A DNA stretch of 64,000 nt from NCBI RefSeq assembly GCF_025677645.1, contig NZ_CP106879.1, positions 3,038,001 to 3,102,000 of the forward strand, written 5' to 3'. The DNA is from Curtobacterium poinsettiae. Lineage in GTDB: Bacteria; Actinomycetota; Actinomycetes; Actinomycetales; Microbacteriaceae. The first letter of the stretch is position 1; the number at the start of each line of letters is the position of its first letter. Both the position numbers and the translations under genes were made by a program. This document shows, piece after piece, positions 63,411 to 64,000 of this stretch. The notes under the pieces were generated by a model, which saw only the letters and a program-made list of their open reading frames with translations, had not been told where the DNA came from and searched no databases.

Positions 63411-63416
63411 AGTGTA
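63411..63416 (-). promoter_or_regulatory. Possible -10 element of rplK-rplA
   Basis: TACACT between nusG and rplK; a clear -35 is not seen. The downstream leader is GC-rich with a GGCCCGC hairpin that may hold the L1 or L11 control site. Confidence 0.4.
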
Positions 63417-63450
63417 GTCGATCTCGGTGACCGCTACAGCTGGGTGGTCG

Positions 63451-64000
63451 CTAGAGCTTGGTGACCTGGTCGAAGCTGAGCTCGACCGGGGTCTCGCGCT
63501 CGAACAGCGAGACGAGGACGGTGAGCTTGCCGCTCTCCGGCTTGATCTCGGAGATCGAACCCGGCAGGCCCGCGAACGAGCCTTCCTTGATGGTGATCGT
63601 CTCGCCGATCTCGAAGTCGACCTCGGCTGCGGGCTGTGCCTGCAGGCCGCTGCCCTTCGCGCCGCCCTTGGTCGGGGCGGCCTCGGCGACCTGCACCAGG
63701 GACTTGAGCATGCCGAACGCCTCGTCGAAACGGAGCGGCGTCGGGTTGTGCGCGTTGCCGACGAAGCCGGTGACACCCGGGGTGTGCCGGACGACGGACC
63801 ACGAGTCCTCGTTGAGGTCCATGCGGACGAGCACGTACGAGGGGATCCGGACGCGGGTGACCAGCTTGCGCTGCCCGTTCTTGATCTCGACGACGTCCTC
63901 CATCGGGACCTCGACCTGGTAGATGTAGTCCTCCATCGACATCGAGACCATGCGGTTCTCGATGTTCGACTTCACGCGGCGCTCGAAGCCCGCGTAGGAG
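63451..64000 (-). CDS. nusG: Transcription termination/antitermination protein NusG (5' end outside window)
   Basis: About 183 C-terminal codons are visible. NGN domain: SYAGFERRVKSNIENRM, YQVEVPMEDVVEIKNGQRKLVTRVRIPSYVLVRMDLNEDSWSVVRHTPGVTGFVG. KOW domain: FEIGETITIKEGSFAGLPGSISEI. A flexible insert (AAPTKGGAKGSGLQAQPA) separates them, as in actinobacteria. Couples RNA polymerase to ribosomes and modulates pausing. The start lies beyond base 64000. Confidence 0.97.
   Translation of the reverse strand, partial: SYAGFERRVKSNIENRMVSMSMEDYIYQVEVPMEDVVEIKNGQRKLVTRVRIPSYVLVRMDLNEDSWSVVRHTPGVTGFVGNAHNPTPLRFDEAFGMLKSLVQVAEAAPTKGGAKGSGLQAQPAAEVDFEIGETITIKEGSFAGLPGSISEIKPESGKLTVLVSLFERETPVELSFDQVTKL

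Overview
The window is high-GC (about 70%) chromosomal DNA from an actinobacterium. Gene content, leaderless promoters, the L10 leader, a 6C RNA beside a Tad locus and the LysC/Asd, AckA/Pta and Mqo sets all fit the family Microbacteriaceae. Curtobacterium or a close relative is my best guess, by inference only. I saw no phage, transposase, integrase, rRNA operon or CRISPR array. Nearly everything is ordinary chromosome.

Layout. 0-4 kb (minus): start of topA, then a compact Tad-type pilus/secretion operon (TadA ATPase, fused TadB/TadC, a DUF4244 Flp-like pilin, two TadE-like proteins), preceded by a 6C RNA. 4-10.6 kb (plus): acetyl-CoA synthetase broken by a frameshift, RidA and DUF4177 on the other strand, a class A penicillin-binding protein with PASTA domains, a metallophosphoesterase, tRNA-Pro(CGG). 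10.7-17.4 kb: a NarL-type two-component pair, an LLM flavin oxidoreductase, and a second signalling operon (histidine kinase, frameshifted membrane protein, LuxR-type regulator) ending in tdk. 17.5-30.6 kb: a radical SAM gene under a LexA-type box, mqo, asd, lysC, recR, dnaX (with a frameshift), SRP RNA, an NAD(P)-binding protein, ackA-pta. 30.7-38.7 kb: tRNA-Ser(GGA), a small membrane protein, a Bcr/CflA transporter with a TetR regulator, a lipoprotein, another MFS transporter, and the transsulfuration genes cbs-metB. 38.8-44.8 kb: an ABC exporter, an APC permease, a lone AbiEi/DUF559-like gene between two related palindromic repeats, and rplJ-rplL with an L10 leader. 44.8-52.8 kb: an OmpR-type two-component system, a three-gene cluster (acyl-CoA dehydrogenase-like, PIG-L deacetylase/methyltransferase, glycosyltransferase) and a MacB-like ABC exporter. 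52.8-60.6 kb: a carbohydrate ABC uptake operon with sugar-modifying enzymes and a divergent ROK regulator. 60.6-64 kb: a YqaJ-type nuclease, a Pr6Pr membrane protein, and rplA, rplK and nusG.

How parts connect. Acetate metabolism is represented twice: the high-affinity Acs route looks disrupted while AckA-Pta is intact. LysC and Asd form the first two steps of the aspartate pathway, and LysC has an internal start exactly where a separate beta subunit would begin. Many genes start 6-7 bases after a TANNNT-type -10 element, which implies leaderless transcripts and helped choose starts. Three single-base frameshifts (acs, a membrane protein, dnaX) are either real lesions or sequence errors. Because dnaX is essential, error or recoding must be considered.

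Most interesting leads: the AbiEi/DUF559-like gene bracketed by ~70-bp palindromic elements, the PIG-L/methyltransferase-glycosyltransferase-dehydrogenase cluster, the histidine kinase-membrane protein-regulator trio, and a family of very long perfect hairpins shared by unrelated intergenic regions.
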